Source: a virus
IMG/VR virus record: IMGVR_UViG_3300028558_000022
Span: 1 to 64,000 of that record
Length of the DNA: 64,000 nt
Reading direction: 5' to 3' (one strand)
The notes beneath the pieces are model-generated. The model saw nothing but the letters and a program-made list of their open reading frames with translations. It did no database searches and was not told the DNA's origin. This document shows, one piece after another, positions 29,110-36,665 of the stretch. A program made the position numbers and the translations under genes. The stretch's first letter is position 1; every line of letters begins with the position of its first letter.

Positions 29110-30252
29110 ATGAATGTGAAGGTCAATCTCACGAAGCGTATCAATATAGACGGACAGAAGCGGTTCGTCCCAGTCGTTCAGGCGGCCAACGGTCGGATCA
29201 AAGCCGACTGGGTAGTGATCGACGGCGCCGAGCAACGGTATCCCGGTGGGAGCTTCTACATAGACTGGACCGAAGGCGGCAAGCGTCGGCGGGAATCGGT
29301 CGGCGTGAGCGCGGCGACGGCGGTTGCCCGGCAGCTCCGCAAGGAAGCTGAACTCAAGGCTAAGGGTCAAGGACTTACCGTAACCTCTCAAGACGACCGC
29401 GACCGGCGCCTGACGGTCGAGACAGCCGTATCCGCCTATCTGGAAGAGATCGCACTCACAAAGAAGCCTAAGACCGTTTCGGCCTACACGACGAGCCTGT
29501 CCTATTTTCAAGAATCTTGTACAAAGACCTACATCGATGAGATCGAGCGGCTGGACATGATCCGGTTCCATGCGTACCTGAGGGACAAGAAGGCACAGTC
29601 CCCGCGTAGCTGCTGGAACAAATTCTCGAACGTGATGGGATTCCTGAAGGCTCAAGGTGTTCGCAAGATCGTGAAGCCGGGCGATTGGCCGAGGTACGTC
29701 GAAGAGGAGCCAGAGGCATACGAGCGGGAAGAGCTTGACAAGTTCTTCGACGCTTGTAACGACAATGAGCGTACTCTGTACGAGTTCTTCCTCATGACCG
29801 GGATGCGTGAGCAAGAGGTCATGCACGCCATGTGGCAAGACGTGAACCTCAAGCAAGGGACGATTGCGATGAAGTGGAAGCCCGAGCTTGACTGGACTCC
29901 CAAGGCGTACAAGGAACGCGAGATTCCCGTTCCTACAAAACTTTTGAAGAAGCTCGAAGATCGCCGACCGGCGAACGGACGCGGCTTGATCTTCCCTACC
30001 TCTGGCGGCCTACCAAACGGTCACTTCCTTTTGTTCTGCAAGAACATTGCGAAGCGTGCCGGTCTCGATCCCGAGAGCTGGTGGCTTCACAAGTTCCGCG
30101 CGACGTTCGCAACGTGGCACCTTCAGGCCGGGGTCGATCTGCGGACCGTACAGAAGTGGCTCGGTCACACAGACCTTGAGTCAACTATGCGGTACCTGAA
30201 GGCCGCCCGTGGCGCCGAGGTTCAGGCGAAGGTCAACCAGACGTTCGCCTAG
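29110..30252 (+). CDS. int: tyrosine integrase
   Basis: 380 residues. A basic N-terminal arm-binding region (MNVKVNLTKRINIDGQKRF...), a SAM-like core-binding domain (about 95-185) and the catalytic domain with TGMREQEVMHAMW (Arg), KEREIPVP, HKFRATFATW (HxxR), VQKWLGHTDLESTMRYLK (His and Tyr). All catalytic residues are present, as in phage integrases that use tRNA genes. The adjacent attP core with arm repeats and the opposite-strand excisionase form a complete integration module. Confidence 0.95.
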   Translation: MNVKVNLTKRINIDGQKRFVPVVQAANGRIKADWVVIDGAEQRYPGGSFYIDWTEGGKRRRESVGVSAATAVARQLRKEAELKAKGQGLTVTSQDDRDRRLTVETAVSAYLEEIALTKKPKTVSAYTTSLSYFQESCTKTYIDEIERLDMIRFHAYLRDKKAQSPRSCWNKFSNVMGFLKAQGVRKIVKPGDWPRYVEEEPEAYEREELDKFFDACNDNERTLYEFFLMTGMREQEVMHAMWQDVNLKQGTIAMKWKPELDWTPKAYKEREIPVPTKLLKKLEDRRPANGRGLIFPTSGGLPNGHFLLFCKNIAKRAGLDPESWWLHKFRATFATWHLQAGVDLRTVQKWLGHTDLESTMRYLKAARGAEVQAKVNQTFA

Positions 30253-30370
30253 CTTCTCGCGCCTCTTCCCTCTCGATCTCGCGCTCAAGTTTGCAAGCGT
30301 CACATATACGCTTCCGGGAGAGTTGATCTTCAATCGGCTCTCCGCAGTCCTTACAGAGCTTTTCCCTCAT
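30233..30370 (-). CDS. 45-residue zinc-ribbon protein
   Basis: Minus strand, ATG 30370 overlapping the excisionase stop (ATGA) with GGAGAG upstream, ending inside the integrase gene. MREKLCKDCGEPIEDQL...RICDACKLERE gives two CxxC pairs followed by a charged helix, reminiscent of short DksA/TraR-type zinc fingers. Likely co-translated with the excisionase. Confidence 0.65.
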   Translation of the reverse strand: MREKLCKDCGEPIEDQLSRKRICDACKLEREIEREEAREARRTSG

Positions 30371-30576
30371 TGTCTCTCCAGCCATTTAGACAGCTCTTGT
30401 GGGTCGAACCTCACCGCCGTACTGATACGGAACGATGGGATGTTCCCCCGTCTCGCCTCCCGGCGAATCATCTGAGCTGACATTCCCAGCACTCCTGCAA
30501 CCTCTTCAGCCGTTAGCGCCCGTTCATAAGCTGCGATCCTTTCTCGCACACTGGGGACGTGTGTCTGTGTCGTCAT
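30367..30576 (-). CDS. xis: excisionase-like MerR-type helix-turn-helix protein
   Basis: 69 residues. RALTAEEVAGVLGMSAQMIRREARRGNIPSFRISTAVRFDPQELSKWLER is the winged helix-turn-helix pattern (HTH_17) used by excisionases and small regulators. Divergent from the PRTase-like gene and beside the integrase. It may direct excision or repress the integrase. Confidence 0.8.
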   Translation of the reverse strand: MTTQTHVPSVRERIAAYERALTAEEVAGVLGMSAQMIRREARRGNIPSFRISTAVRFDPQELSKWLERQ

Positions 30577-30621
30577 AGGAACACCCTACCACAAACTATT
30601 TTCGATTGCAAGAGAAATAAT

Positions 30622-30640
30622 GTTTGACAATTTGGCAAAC
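30622..30640 (+). promoter_or_regulatory. Palindromic operator overlapping a promoter
   Basis: GTTTGACAATTTGGCAAAC. Its TTGACA also serves as the -35 of the promoter at 30624-30652, so binding would directly occlude RNA polymerase. Confidence 0.75.
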
Positions 30641-30652
30641 TTATATTACAGT
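30624..30652 (+). promoter_or_regulatory. Promoter of the PRTase-like gene
   Basis: TTGACA, 17 bp, TACAGT. The expected start, seven bases past the -10, coincides with the GTG at 30659, implying a leaderless mRNA if that start is used. Confidence 0.65.
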
Positions 30653-30658
30653 TGATTT

Positions 30659-31102
30659 GTGTTCGAGACAACCCAAACATCCCAGCACATCGCCAGCGGT
30701 CACATGACTCACCTTCTACGCCCTAAGGAACTGAGAACGAGGATCGACCTTGCGGTCAGGGCATTGCAGACACACACCTTCGATACGATAGCGTTTCGTG
30801 GGATGTCTGGGGCGTTCCTTGGTCCGCAAATCGCAGCGTTTCTTGACAAGGAAATGATCCTTGTTCGGAAGCCCCACGACGATACTCATTCGTTCTATAA
30901 CGTTGAGGGATTCAAAGGCGCAAGGCGATACATCATCGTTGACGACTTTATATCACTGGGCGGCACAAAGCGAGCGATCATTGAGGCTGTGTCTAAGTTC
31001 GCCCCTGATGCGAATTTCGTCGGACTGCTGCCAGTTTTAAGGATCAGGGACTATATGCTTGAACATTCTGAACGTCACAACACGCCCTACCCTTTGGAAT
31101 AA
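30659..31102 (+). CDS. phosphoribosyltransferase-like protein
   Basis: 147 residues from GTG 30659, or 132 from ATG 30704. ARRYIIVDDFISLGGTKRAIIEAV is the PRPP-binding loop of type I phosphoribosyltransferases (two acidic residues then GGT). IAFRGMSGAFLGPQIA could be the other substrate loop. It probably takes part in nucleobase salvage or related nucleotide supply. Confidence 0.75.
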   Translation: MFETTQTSQHIASGHMTHLLRPKELRTRIDLAVRALQTHTFDTIAFRGMSGAFLGPQIAAFLDKEMILVRKPHDDTHSFYNVEGFKGARRYIIVDDFISLGGTKRAIIEAVSKFAPDANFVGLLPVLRIRDYMLEHSERHNTPYPLE

Positions 31103-31162
31103 ACCGAGACCATCAGGAACCCCCTGCCGGATCGGTAGTAGTGAACACTAGGAAACAACACG

Positions 31163-31516
31163 TTGCCATTCGATCAGTACAAACAACCCCACCGTGTCTT
31201 CGTCGATACAGGACGCAAATCCTACCGCATGGGAGTTCCGATAAACGGAAACCCTCACAAGATGGAACCTTTCAGAGACCTATGGGAGAAAGGCTGGAGA
31301 CTTGAGCGTCGTAAAGAAGAAGGTCAACGCTCGCAGTTCAAGCGCCCCGCAGCCCAACAAGGGCAGCAAGGCCAAGCCGAGCAAAGGGCGCCAAAGAAAG
31401 TCGGACACACCCCTTGGCGGGAACTCCGACATAAACGGAAAGAAGAGCCGAAAGGCCCAGTCCTCACCGATGGACTTGTCGCCCGCTTCAACAGACAGCA
31501 TAGAACGGCCATCTAA
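31163..31516 (+). CDS. basic hypothetical protein (overlaps next gene)
   Basis: 117 residues from TTG 31163 with AGGA upstream. The first 45 residues look folded (YKQPHRVFVDTGRKSYRMGVPINGNPHK). The rest is Gln/Lys/Arg-rich and overlaps a +1 frame that continues into the following gene, so the tail may be out-of-frame reading of that gene. Confidence 0.5.
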   Translation: MPFDQYKQPHRVFVDTGRKSYRMGVPINGNPHKMEPFRDLWEKGWRLERRKEEGQRSQFKRPAAQQGQQGQAEQRAPKKVGHTPWRELRHKRKEEPKGPVLTDGLVARFNRQHRTAI

Positions 31517-31709
31517 TCAGCTCCCTTCGGGCGGTACCGTTTCTGTCGGCGATGTGGTTATGTGTTACGACCAAGGCTGGCGAACGGGCCGCGTCGAAGA
31601 GATCATCAAAACTGCGGCGTGGATCAGGGTTACCCCTGCAATCGGTAAGGTAACTCGATCAGCCGTGATGTTTGGATTTGAAGACATTCGACAGATTGGA
31701 GGAGATTGA
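31302..31709 (+). CDS. hypothetical protein with basic N-terminus
   Basis: 135 residues from TTG 31302 (GGAGAC upstream). Disordered basic N-terminus (residues 1-75, many Lys/Ser), then a folded segment TVSVGDVVMCYDQGWRTGRVEEIIKTAAWIRVTP resembling a small beta-barrel (Tudor/SH3-like). It overlaps the upstream frame by 215 bp in +1 phase. Confidence 0.6.
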   Translation: MSVVKKKVNARSSSAPQPNKGSKAKPSKGRQRKSDTPLGGNSDINGKKSRKAQSSPMDLSPASTDSIERPSNQLPSGGTVSVGDVVMCYDQGWRTGRVEEIIKTAAWIRVTPAIGKVTRSAVMFGFEDIRQIGGD

Positions 31710-31710
31710 A

Positions 31711-32010
31711 ATGGAAACTGACATCTGTGCAGTGAATCATGGTGGTAATCCCCAAAGCGTCGCCGCGTTCCAAGGAATCGTCCCGACCCTTCCAGCTCTT
31801 CGTAAGAAGGTGCTGTTCGCGGTAAGCGAGCTGAAGTTTGCGACCGTAAAAGAGGTCGTAGACAAGACGGGCCTTGAACGTCTGACGGTAGGCGCCCGTC
31901 TCACCGAGTTGAAAAAGTCAGGGTTACTCACGGCAACCAATACGATCCGTGAAGGATGCCGCGTACTGACACTCTCGGAGCTGGGGAAGCAAGCAACACA
32001 GGCAGTTTAA
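31711..32010 (+). CDS. small winged-helix protein
   Basis: 99 residues from ATG 31711 (TTGGAGGAGATTGAA). LRKKVLFAVSELKFATVKEVVDKTGLERLTVGARLTELKKSGLLTAT is a winged helix-turn-helix pattern. It lies directly before the exonuclease gene; a transcription regulator is likely. Confidence 0.72.
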   Translation: METDICAVNHGGNPQSVAAFQGIVPTLPALRKKVLFAVSELKFATVKEVVDKTGLERLTVGARLTELKKSGLLTATNTIREGCRVLTLSELGKQATQAV

Positions 32011-32017
32011 GGGGTAA

Positions 32018-33379
32018 ATGCTTCTCGACAACTTCATTGACCGCTTCGGCGGTATGACCGAATCCTACTACTTCTACAACGGAGAGGTTGAGCTTCGGTA
32101 CGATCCTAAGGATCACGTCTACCTGTTAGTGAACGGTGACGCTCTCGAACCACAAGACGGCGTTACAACCGTTTGTCACATCATCGACAAATCTGAGGCC
32201 CTGATTCCTTGGGCCTGTAAGCAGATGGCAACCAAGCTCCTCACGGACTTGACCATTGTGTTGCCGGACGGTCAGAAACAGCTCCGTCAAGTCACTTACC
32301 AAGACTTTGAGAATCTCGTCATCGCAGCGAAGACGGCCCATCGCGACCGGCTTGAAGAGGCCGGAGAAGTCGGGCACATCGCGCACGCGTGGATCGAGAT
32401 GTACATCAAGGCGATCCTTGCGAACGATCAGTCTCGACAAGAGGAATTGCTTGCCAAGTTCCCAGATGACGAACGGGCACGTAACTGTTGCTTCGCCGCT
32501 CTCGGGTGGATGAAGAATCACAACGTCCGGTGGATCGGTACCGAACGTAAAATCTACAGCCGCAAATGGAAGTACGCCGGTACACTCGACGGTCTGTGCG
32601 TTGTGGACTCGTGTAGCGATCCGAAATGCTGTCCGCGTCCGTTCAAGGATCGGCTAACGGTCTCGGACTGGAAGACGAGCAACTATCTGTACAAAGAGTA
32701 CAGACTACAGACCGCAGCGTATCAATACGCCTACGAGGAAGAAACCGGCGAGAAGATTCAGGATCGCTGGATCATCCGGCTCGGTAAGGAAGACGCCGAG
32801 TTCGATCCGTGGCACGTCGAAGCTGACCAATACTATCGGGACTTCCAAGCATTCCGGCTCGCGCTCGAACTGAGGCGCACGGTCGGCGAGATCGACGAAA
32901 ACATTCAAGCTCGCGACAAGGCCCGCAGAGAAGCTGAGAAGGCGGAGAGACAAGCGGCCAAGGCTGAGGCGGAACGACTGAAGCGCGAAGAGCGTGAGAA
33001 GCGCAAGGCCGAAGAGAAGGCAGCCCGAGAAGCGGCTCTCAAAGTCGCGTGCCCGAACTCGAAGAAATACAAGGGCCTCAAGAAACCGCGCTGCAATGGA
33101 GGAGAACCATGCGAGACGTGCCTGAAGAAGTATGCGGAAGTACAGGCAGCCAAGCCGAAGAAAGAACCGAAGAAAAAGAAGGTCAAGGGTGGCGTCCAGA
33201 ACCTATTATCCGTACTGGACCCCGCTTCATCCTCACTATCGACGGAGACCTCAACACTCCCAATTTCGGAATCAAGTTCCGACACGAACACTGGAGCTTG
33301 TATCTCGGATACATCGGATTCAATCTCATCTGGGGAAAGTTCCGGGACAGCTTCATCGACACTTTCGACGCCGGACTAG
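32018..33379 (+). CDS. PD-(D/E)XK exonuclease (RecB/Cas4 type)
   Basis: 453 residues. The nuclease core is visible: GEVGHIAHAWIE, WIGTERKIYSRKWKYAGTLDGLCVVD (Asp), LTVSDWKTSNYLYKEYRLQTAAYQYAY (the DxK motif, then QxxxY). Residues 300-345 are a charged helix, then CPNSKKY...CNGGEPCETC, a Cys cluster. The last 60 residues are Ser/Thr-rich and overlap a different frame with a good start (33109), so may be a by-product of overlap. Phage exonuclease in recombination with the SSB-like and RecA proteins. Confidence 0.88.
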   Translation: MLLDNFIDRFGGMTESYYFYNGEVELRYDPKDHVYLLVNGDALEPQDGVTTVCHIIDKSEALIPWACKQMATKLLTDLTIVLPDGQKQLRQVTYQDFENLVIAAKTAHRDRLEEAGEVGHIAHAWIEMYIKAILANDQSRQEELLAKFPDDERARNCCFAALGWMKNHNVRWIGTERKIYSRKWKYAGTLDGLCVVDSCSDPKCCPRPFKDRLTVSDWKTSNYLYKEYRLQTAAYQYAYEEETGEKIQDRWIIRLGKEDAEFDPWHVEADQYYRDFQAFRLALELRRTVGEIDENIQARDKARREAEKAERQAAKAEAERLKREEREKRKAEEKAAREAALKVACPNSKKYKGLKKPRCNGGEPCETCLKKYAEVQAAKPKKEPKKKKVKGGVQNLLSVLDPASSSLSTETSTLPISESSSDTNTGACISDTSDSISSGESSGTASSTLSTPD

Positions 33380-33405
33380 AGGCGCGTCGAACATCTAAGA
33401 CCTAA
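33109..33405 (+). CDS. 98-residue protein overlapping the exonuclease gene
   Basis: ATG 33109 with a very strong ribosome binding site (GGAGGAGAACC), in a different frame, overlapping the exonuclease end by 271 bp. The C-terminal half PRFILTIDGDLNTPNFGIKFRHEHWSLYLGYIGFNLIWGKF reads like a genuine folded domain. No family recognised. Confidence 0.6.
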   Translation: MRDVPEEVCGSTGSQAEERTEEKEGQGWRPEPIIRTGPRFILTIDGDLNTPNFGIKFRHEHWSLYLGYIGFNLIWGKFRDSFIDTFDAGLEARRTSKT

Positions 33406-33417
33406 CGAAAGGACAAC

Positions 33418-33552
33418 ATGACCACACTTTCACGTCAGCTCCGTCGTATCGACAAACAACCGGAAGATCGCCGCATCTCTGAGGATGCCATCCGTGCTGC
33501 TCATAAAATGCGTCGCAAAGCGCGGAAGGCTCGCGCTAAGGCCAAAGTTTGA
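33418..33552 (+). CDS. 44-residue basic protein
   Basis: ATG 33418 (AAAGGACAAC upstream) to TGA 33552. MTTLSRQLRRIDKQPEDRRISED...KMRRKARKARAKAKV is strongly basic and helical, probably nucleic-acid binding. Its stop overlaps the operator at 33547. Confidence 0.65.
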   Translation: MTTLSRQLRRIDKQPEDRRISEDAIRAAHKMRRKARKARAKAKV

Positions 33553-33564
33553 CAATTTGTCAAG
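33547..33564 (+). promoter_or_regulatory. Palindromic operator site
   Basis: GTTTGACAATTTGTCAAG, 17 bases upstream of the -35 at 33582. Confidence 0.75.
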
Positions 33565-33581
33565 AACCGTATCGAATACGC

Positions 33582-33610
33582 TTGACAAATCGAAAATAAT
33601 ATAGTACGAT
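33582..33610 (+). promoter_or_regulatory. Promoter of the SSB-like operon
   Basis: TTGACA, 17 bp, TACGAT; 55 bp leader to the ATG at 33665. Confidence 0.75.
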
Positions 33611-33664
33611 GGAGAAGTAAATCAGACGTTCGTCTGATCGGTGTCAAATTCACACAGGAGATAA

Positions 33665-34537
33665 ATGAGCAGTGAACTCGTTCAGGTAAATGCTGCCGAA
33701 TCAGCATTAGTCCAAGCGCCCGTAGGCGGACTTGGCGTAGACTTCAACAATCCCCTCATGCGGGTAAAGCCCGCAACTCTGGTTATTAACCAGCCCACCA
33801 CACAGGCGGAAGACGCCATCAAGGGCAAGCTCCGCATCCTTGAGACCGGCGATCAGTATGACGAACTCTACGTCACGCTTCTGGACATGCCTGTCGAAAA
33901 GCGCACATGGTACGCCGGTAAACCCGGTGAACTCAACCGCACGGCTGAGAACCTGATGTGCTTCTCCAACAACGTCATTCGCGACGCCAATAAGCGCGAG
34001 CTGCAAGGCCCTGACCCGAAGGCCAAGGTTCCCGGTGCGCTCAAGTGCAATGGCTGTCCCAAAGCATCGTGGGAAAAGTGGCGTCAGACCAAGTTACAGG
34101 AAGACATTCCGCCTTGTGAATCGTTCTTCTACGTGACGCTGATCGACACGAACTACAAGATGCCGCTTCGTTGGTATGTTCGCTCCGGCGCCAAAGACCC
34201 ATTCGAGTCTGCGCTTCAGAACGTAGCCCGTAAGCTCTTCATGATGCGTGCAAAGGGCGGCAACCCGAACATCTTCGACATCGGCTTCAAGATCAAAACG
34301 GACAAGCGGACCAAGAACAATAAGACGACTTATGTTCCGGTGTTCTCTGGATTCGATGAGATCACACCCGAGCAAAAGGCAGACTTCGGTGACATCTTCG
34401 CTCAGTACGTTGCGTTCAAGACCGCTCCGGCGCCTGAACAGACCGTAGAGGATGCGGTTGTCGAGTCCCAGTCAAGCATCAACGGCGAAGTCGTTGAGCC
34501 TTCCGGTCCCGCTCCTACTGGCGAGATCACGATCTAA
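33665..34537 (+). CDS. SSB-like protein
   Basis: 290 residues behind AGGAGATAA. A central CNGCPKASWEKW segment, a paired-strand region (LRWYVRSGAKDPFESALQNVARKL) and an acidic Gln/Glu tail ending GPAPTGEITI. Acidic tail plus zinc-like Cys pair, first gene of an operator-controlled replication operon, suggest a phage single-stranded-DNA-binding protein. The primase-helicase ends with almost the same tail (VGEISI). Fold assignment is tentative. Confidence 0.65.
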   Translation: MSSELVQVNAAESALVQAPVGGLGVDFNNPLMRVKPATLVINQPTTQAEDAIKGKLRILETGDQYDELYVTLLDMPVEKRTWYAGKPGELNRTAENLMCFSNNVIRDANKRELQGPDPKAKVPGALKCNGCPKASWEKWRQTKLQEDIPPCESFFYVTLIDTNYKMPLRWYVRSGAKDPFESALQNVARKLFMMRAKGGNPNIFDIGFKIKTDKRTKNNKTTYVPVFSGFDEITPEQKADFGDIFAQYVAFKTAPAPEQTVEDAVVESQSSINGEVVEPSGPAPTGEITI

Positions 34538-34761
34538 CAAAAGCTCTCCGGCCCGCCTGTAAGAGGGTAATCGGTCGGTGAGGGGTGCGGGTGGCACCCA
34601 GCCGTGAGGCAAAGCCACCAAGGATCAAGTCCTCCGGGGATGAAAACTGGTACGCGAGTCCGAGCTTGGATGCGTGCCCATTGGACTGCGGGACAAGCTA
34701 CCACAACACAAAAGCGAGAAGACGTGGGACGGAGAATCGTTCAGAACGCCTTAGGGCAGTG
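34538..34761 (+). ncRNA. Structured leader RNA candidate before the RNA ligase
   Basis: About 220 nt without a convincing gene. Pairs visible: GGGT-GGC-ACCC, AGTCC/GGACT, and an outer TGGTA/TACCA near 34648-34712. The frame continuing upstream from the ligase (from 34585) reads as low-quality protein. Some words (GGTGAGGG, GGGGATGAAAACTGG) recall HEARO/omegaRNA-type RNAs from memory, a weak hint only. Confidence 0.4.
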
Positions 34762-35943
34762 ATGGGCATACATCAAGCCGTCGAATCAGGCTCGCTCCAA
34801 TTGGAGGCGGAAGTGTACCTAAAAGACTACATGGATGTGGACAAGCTCCGCATGTATGAAGACGAAGGAATCATAGATCGGCGAGGTCATCGTACCCTTC
34901 CGCTCAACATCTACACATTCTCGAAGAGGGCAGTTTACGAGAATCTCTGGGACGACATCACGACAAAGTGTCGCGGCCTAATCGTTCACCACAGTACCGA
35001 AGAGATCATCGCGCGGCCATTCGAGAAGTTCTTCAACATCGACACGGACTATCGCCCGGAGACTCACCGGGCCAATCTCCCAGACGCTCAACCAATCGTC
35101 TCAGAAAAGCTCGACGGTTCGTTGGGAATCCTCTGGCGCTGGGGCGGTCAACAGGGGATCGCTACAAAGGGATCGTTCCACTCAGAACAGGCGGAGTGGG
35201 CCACAAAGACGTACAACCGGTACTACCCGTTCTCGAAGTGGCCGGAAGGCTACACGCCCGTTTTCGAGATCATCAACGAATCCATTCAGCATCACGTTGT
35301 CCACTACCACGGATACAACGATCTTGTGCTCTTGGCGCTGATTGAGAACAAAACCGGTATGGAGCTTAACGAGCATTCGCTACAGCTCTGGGCACGGATG
35401 AACGGAATATCTGTGTCCAAGACCTATAACAAGTCTCTGGATGCAGTGCTGGCAGAAGATCGGAAGAACCATGAGGGATACGTTCTATCATGGCCGCGTC
35501 TTGGCCGCACGCCGCTCAAGATCAAGGTGAAGCACAAGAGCTTTCTCGATCTTCAGAAGGTCGTTCACGCTGCTACACCCGGCGCGATTCTCGAAGCTCT
35601 CAAGACTGGGAATGTCGATCTACTCAACACTTGGATCGGACAGACGAACGAACCTATCGGCCAATGGGTCAAGAGCTGGCTTGTCAGGCTGAATGGTAAG
35701 TACGGCGAGATTCTCATCAAGAGCAACAACGCTTACAAGCAAGCTCTCTTCGGCGCCAACCCTTCCGAATCCCGCAAAGCATTTGCGCTTTACGTGAAGG
35801 AACACGCACCGGAATACGCATCGATATGCTTTGCGATGCTCGACGGTAAGGATCACAAGACTCTCGTATGGAAGAAGGTTGAAGAAAACTTCGATGCGGA
35901 GCTGTCCAAGCCGTTCGCTATTGAGGAGGCCAAAGCAGCATGA
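34762..35943 (+). CDS. T4 Rnl1-like RNA ligase
   Basis: 393 residues from ATG 34762. KCRGLIVHHSTEEIIARPFEKFFN is the Rnl1 N-terminal pattern. SEKLDGSLGIL contains the adenylated Lys (KxDG). GYVLSW and LKIKVKHKSFL match the downstream nucleotidyl-transferase motifs IV and V. Such ligases repair tRNAs cut by host nucleases. The phage tRNAs and the tmRNA nearby make that role plausible here. Confidence 0.85.
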   Translation: MGIHQAVESGSLQLEAEVYLKDYMDVDKLRMYEDEGIIDRRGHRTLPLNIYTFSKRAVYENLWDDITTKCRGLIVHHSTEEIIARPFEKFFNIDTDYRPETHRANLPDAQPIVSEKLDGSLGILWRWGGQQGIATKGSFHSEQAEWATKTYNRYYPFSKWPEGYTPVFEIINESIQHHVVHYHGYNDLVLLALIENKTGMELNEHSLQLWARMNGISVSKTYNKSLDAVLAEDRKNHEGYVLSWPRLGRTPLKIKVKHKSFLDLQKVVHAATPGAILEALKTGNVDLLNTWIGQTNEPIGQWVKSWLVRLNGKYGEILIKSNNAYKQALFGANPSESRKAFALYVKEHAPEYASICFAMLDGKDHKTLVWKKVEENFDAELSKPFAIEEAKAA

Positions 35944-36446
35944 ACGCACCCAAACGGATAGCCGTCGATTTTGACGGAACGCTTTGTGATATGGCGTTCC
36001 CTGAAATCGGGGCGCCAAAGGTCGGAGCTGTGGAGGCCATGAAGGTTCTCCGTGCTCTTGGATTCAAGATCATCATCTGGAGCTGCCGGTGTTGCCACTG
36101 GGACTACGACGTATACGGCGGAGACCCTAAGCAGCCGGTCATGGAGCGCGACAAGGTTCAAGACATGATCGCGTGGCTCGAAGCTCACGGGATCGAGTAC
36201 GACGAGATCGACGACGGCAGCCGGGGTAAGCCGAGCGCGGATTACTACATCGATGACAAAGGTATCCGCTTCGAGGATAACTGGATGAACATTGCAGCAT
36301 TCATCATGAGTCGTACAACGACAGAACGAGTGCTGGCCGAACGTCGGGCAGAGCAAGAAAAGGGTGCGGGCCGGGTAATTCCCTTCCCCGTTCCATCGGC
36401 GAAAGAGGAAGTTCCTTTCACTGACGGCAGCGGGACAACGGCCTAA
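35940..36446 (+). CDS. HAD-superfamily hydrolase
   Basis: 168 residues; ATG overlaps the ligase stop (ATGA). IAVDFDGTLCD is the HAD nucleophile motif, IIIWSCRC motif II, and DYYIDDKGIRF motif III. Long tail after residue 130. In phage ligase operons such proteins often process 3'-phosphate or related ends; substrate not known. Confidence 0.8.
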   Translation: MNAPKRIAVDFDGTLCDMAFPEIGAPKVGAVEAMKVLRALGFKIIIWSCRCCHWDYDVYGGDPKQPVMERDKVQDMIAWLEAHGIEYDEIDDGSRGKPSADYYIDDKGIRFEDNWMNIAAFIMSRTTTERVLAERRAEQEKGAGRVIPFPVPSAKEEVPFTDGSGTTA

Positions 36447-36476
36447 CAACGGAGCGCAATGGCGGAGAAATAAACC

Positions 36477-36665
36477 ATATTCACGATCTTTGACGCTTCC
36501 GGGGATGAAGTGTCCAAAGTTCAGGCAGACGAGATCGTACAAAACGGTCCCCTCTTTAACCTGAGGAAGAAATACTCGTCCCCATTCGACATCGAGGCAG
36601 TCATCGCACTGACGCCGGGAATGATGATCGTAAAGGAATACAAGGAACCTCAGGAACCACAATAA
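36477..36665 (+). CDS. 62-residue protein with apparent ATA start
   Basis: An open frame with protein-like content (IFTIFDASGDEVSKVQADEIVQNGPLFNLRKKYSSPFDIEAVIALTPGMMIVKEYKEP) follows GGAGAAATAAACC, but the codon at the expected start is ATA. Alternatives are an internal GTG near 36512 or a start lost by mutation. It fills the gap between the HAD gene and the next gene exactly. Confidence 0.5.
   Translation: MFTIFDASGDEVSKVQADEIVQNGPLFNLRKKYSSPFDIEAVIALTPGMMIVKEYKEPQEPQ

Noticed and set aside
34585-34761. N-terminal extension of the RNA ligase
   Set aside because: It reads as low-quality protein and the region has RNA-like stems; the ATG at 34762 fits the Rnl1 family N-terminus.
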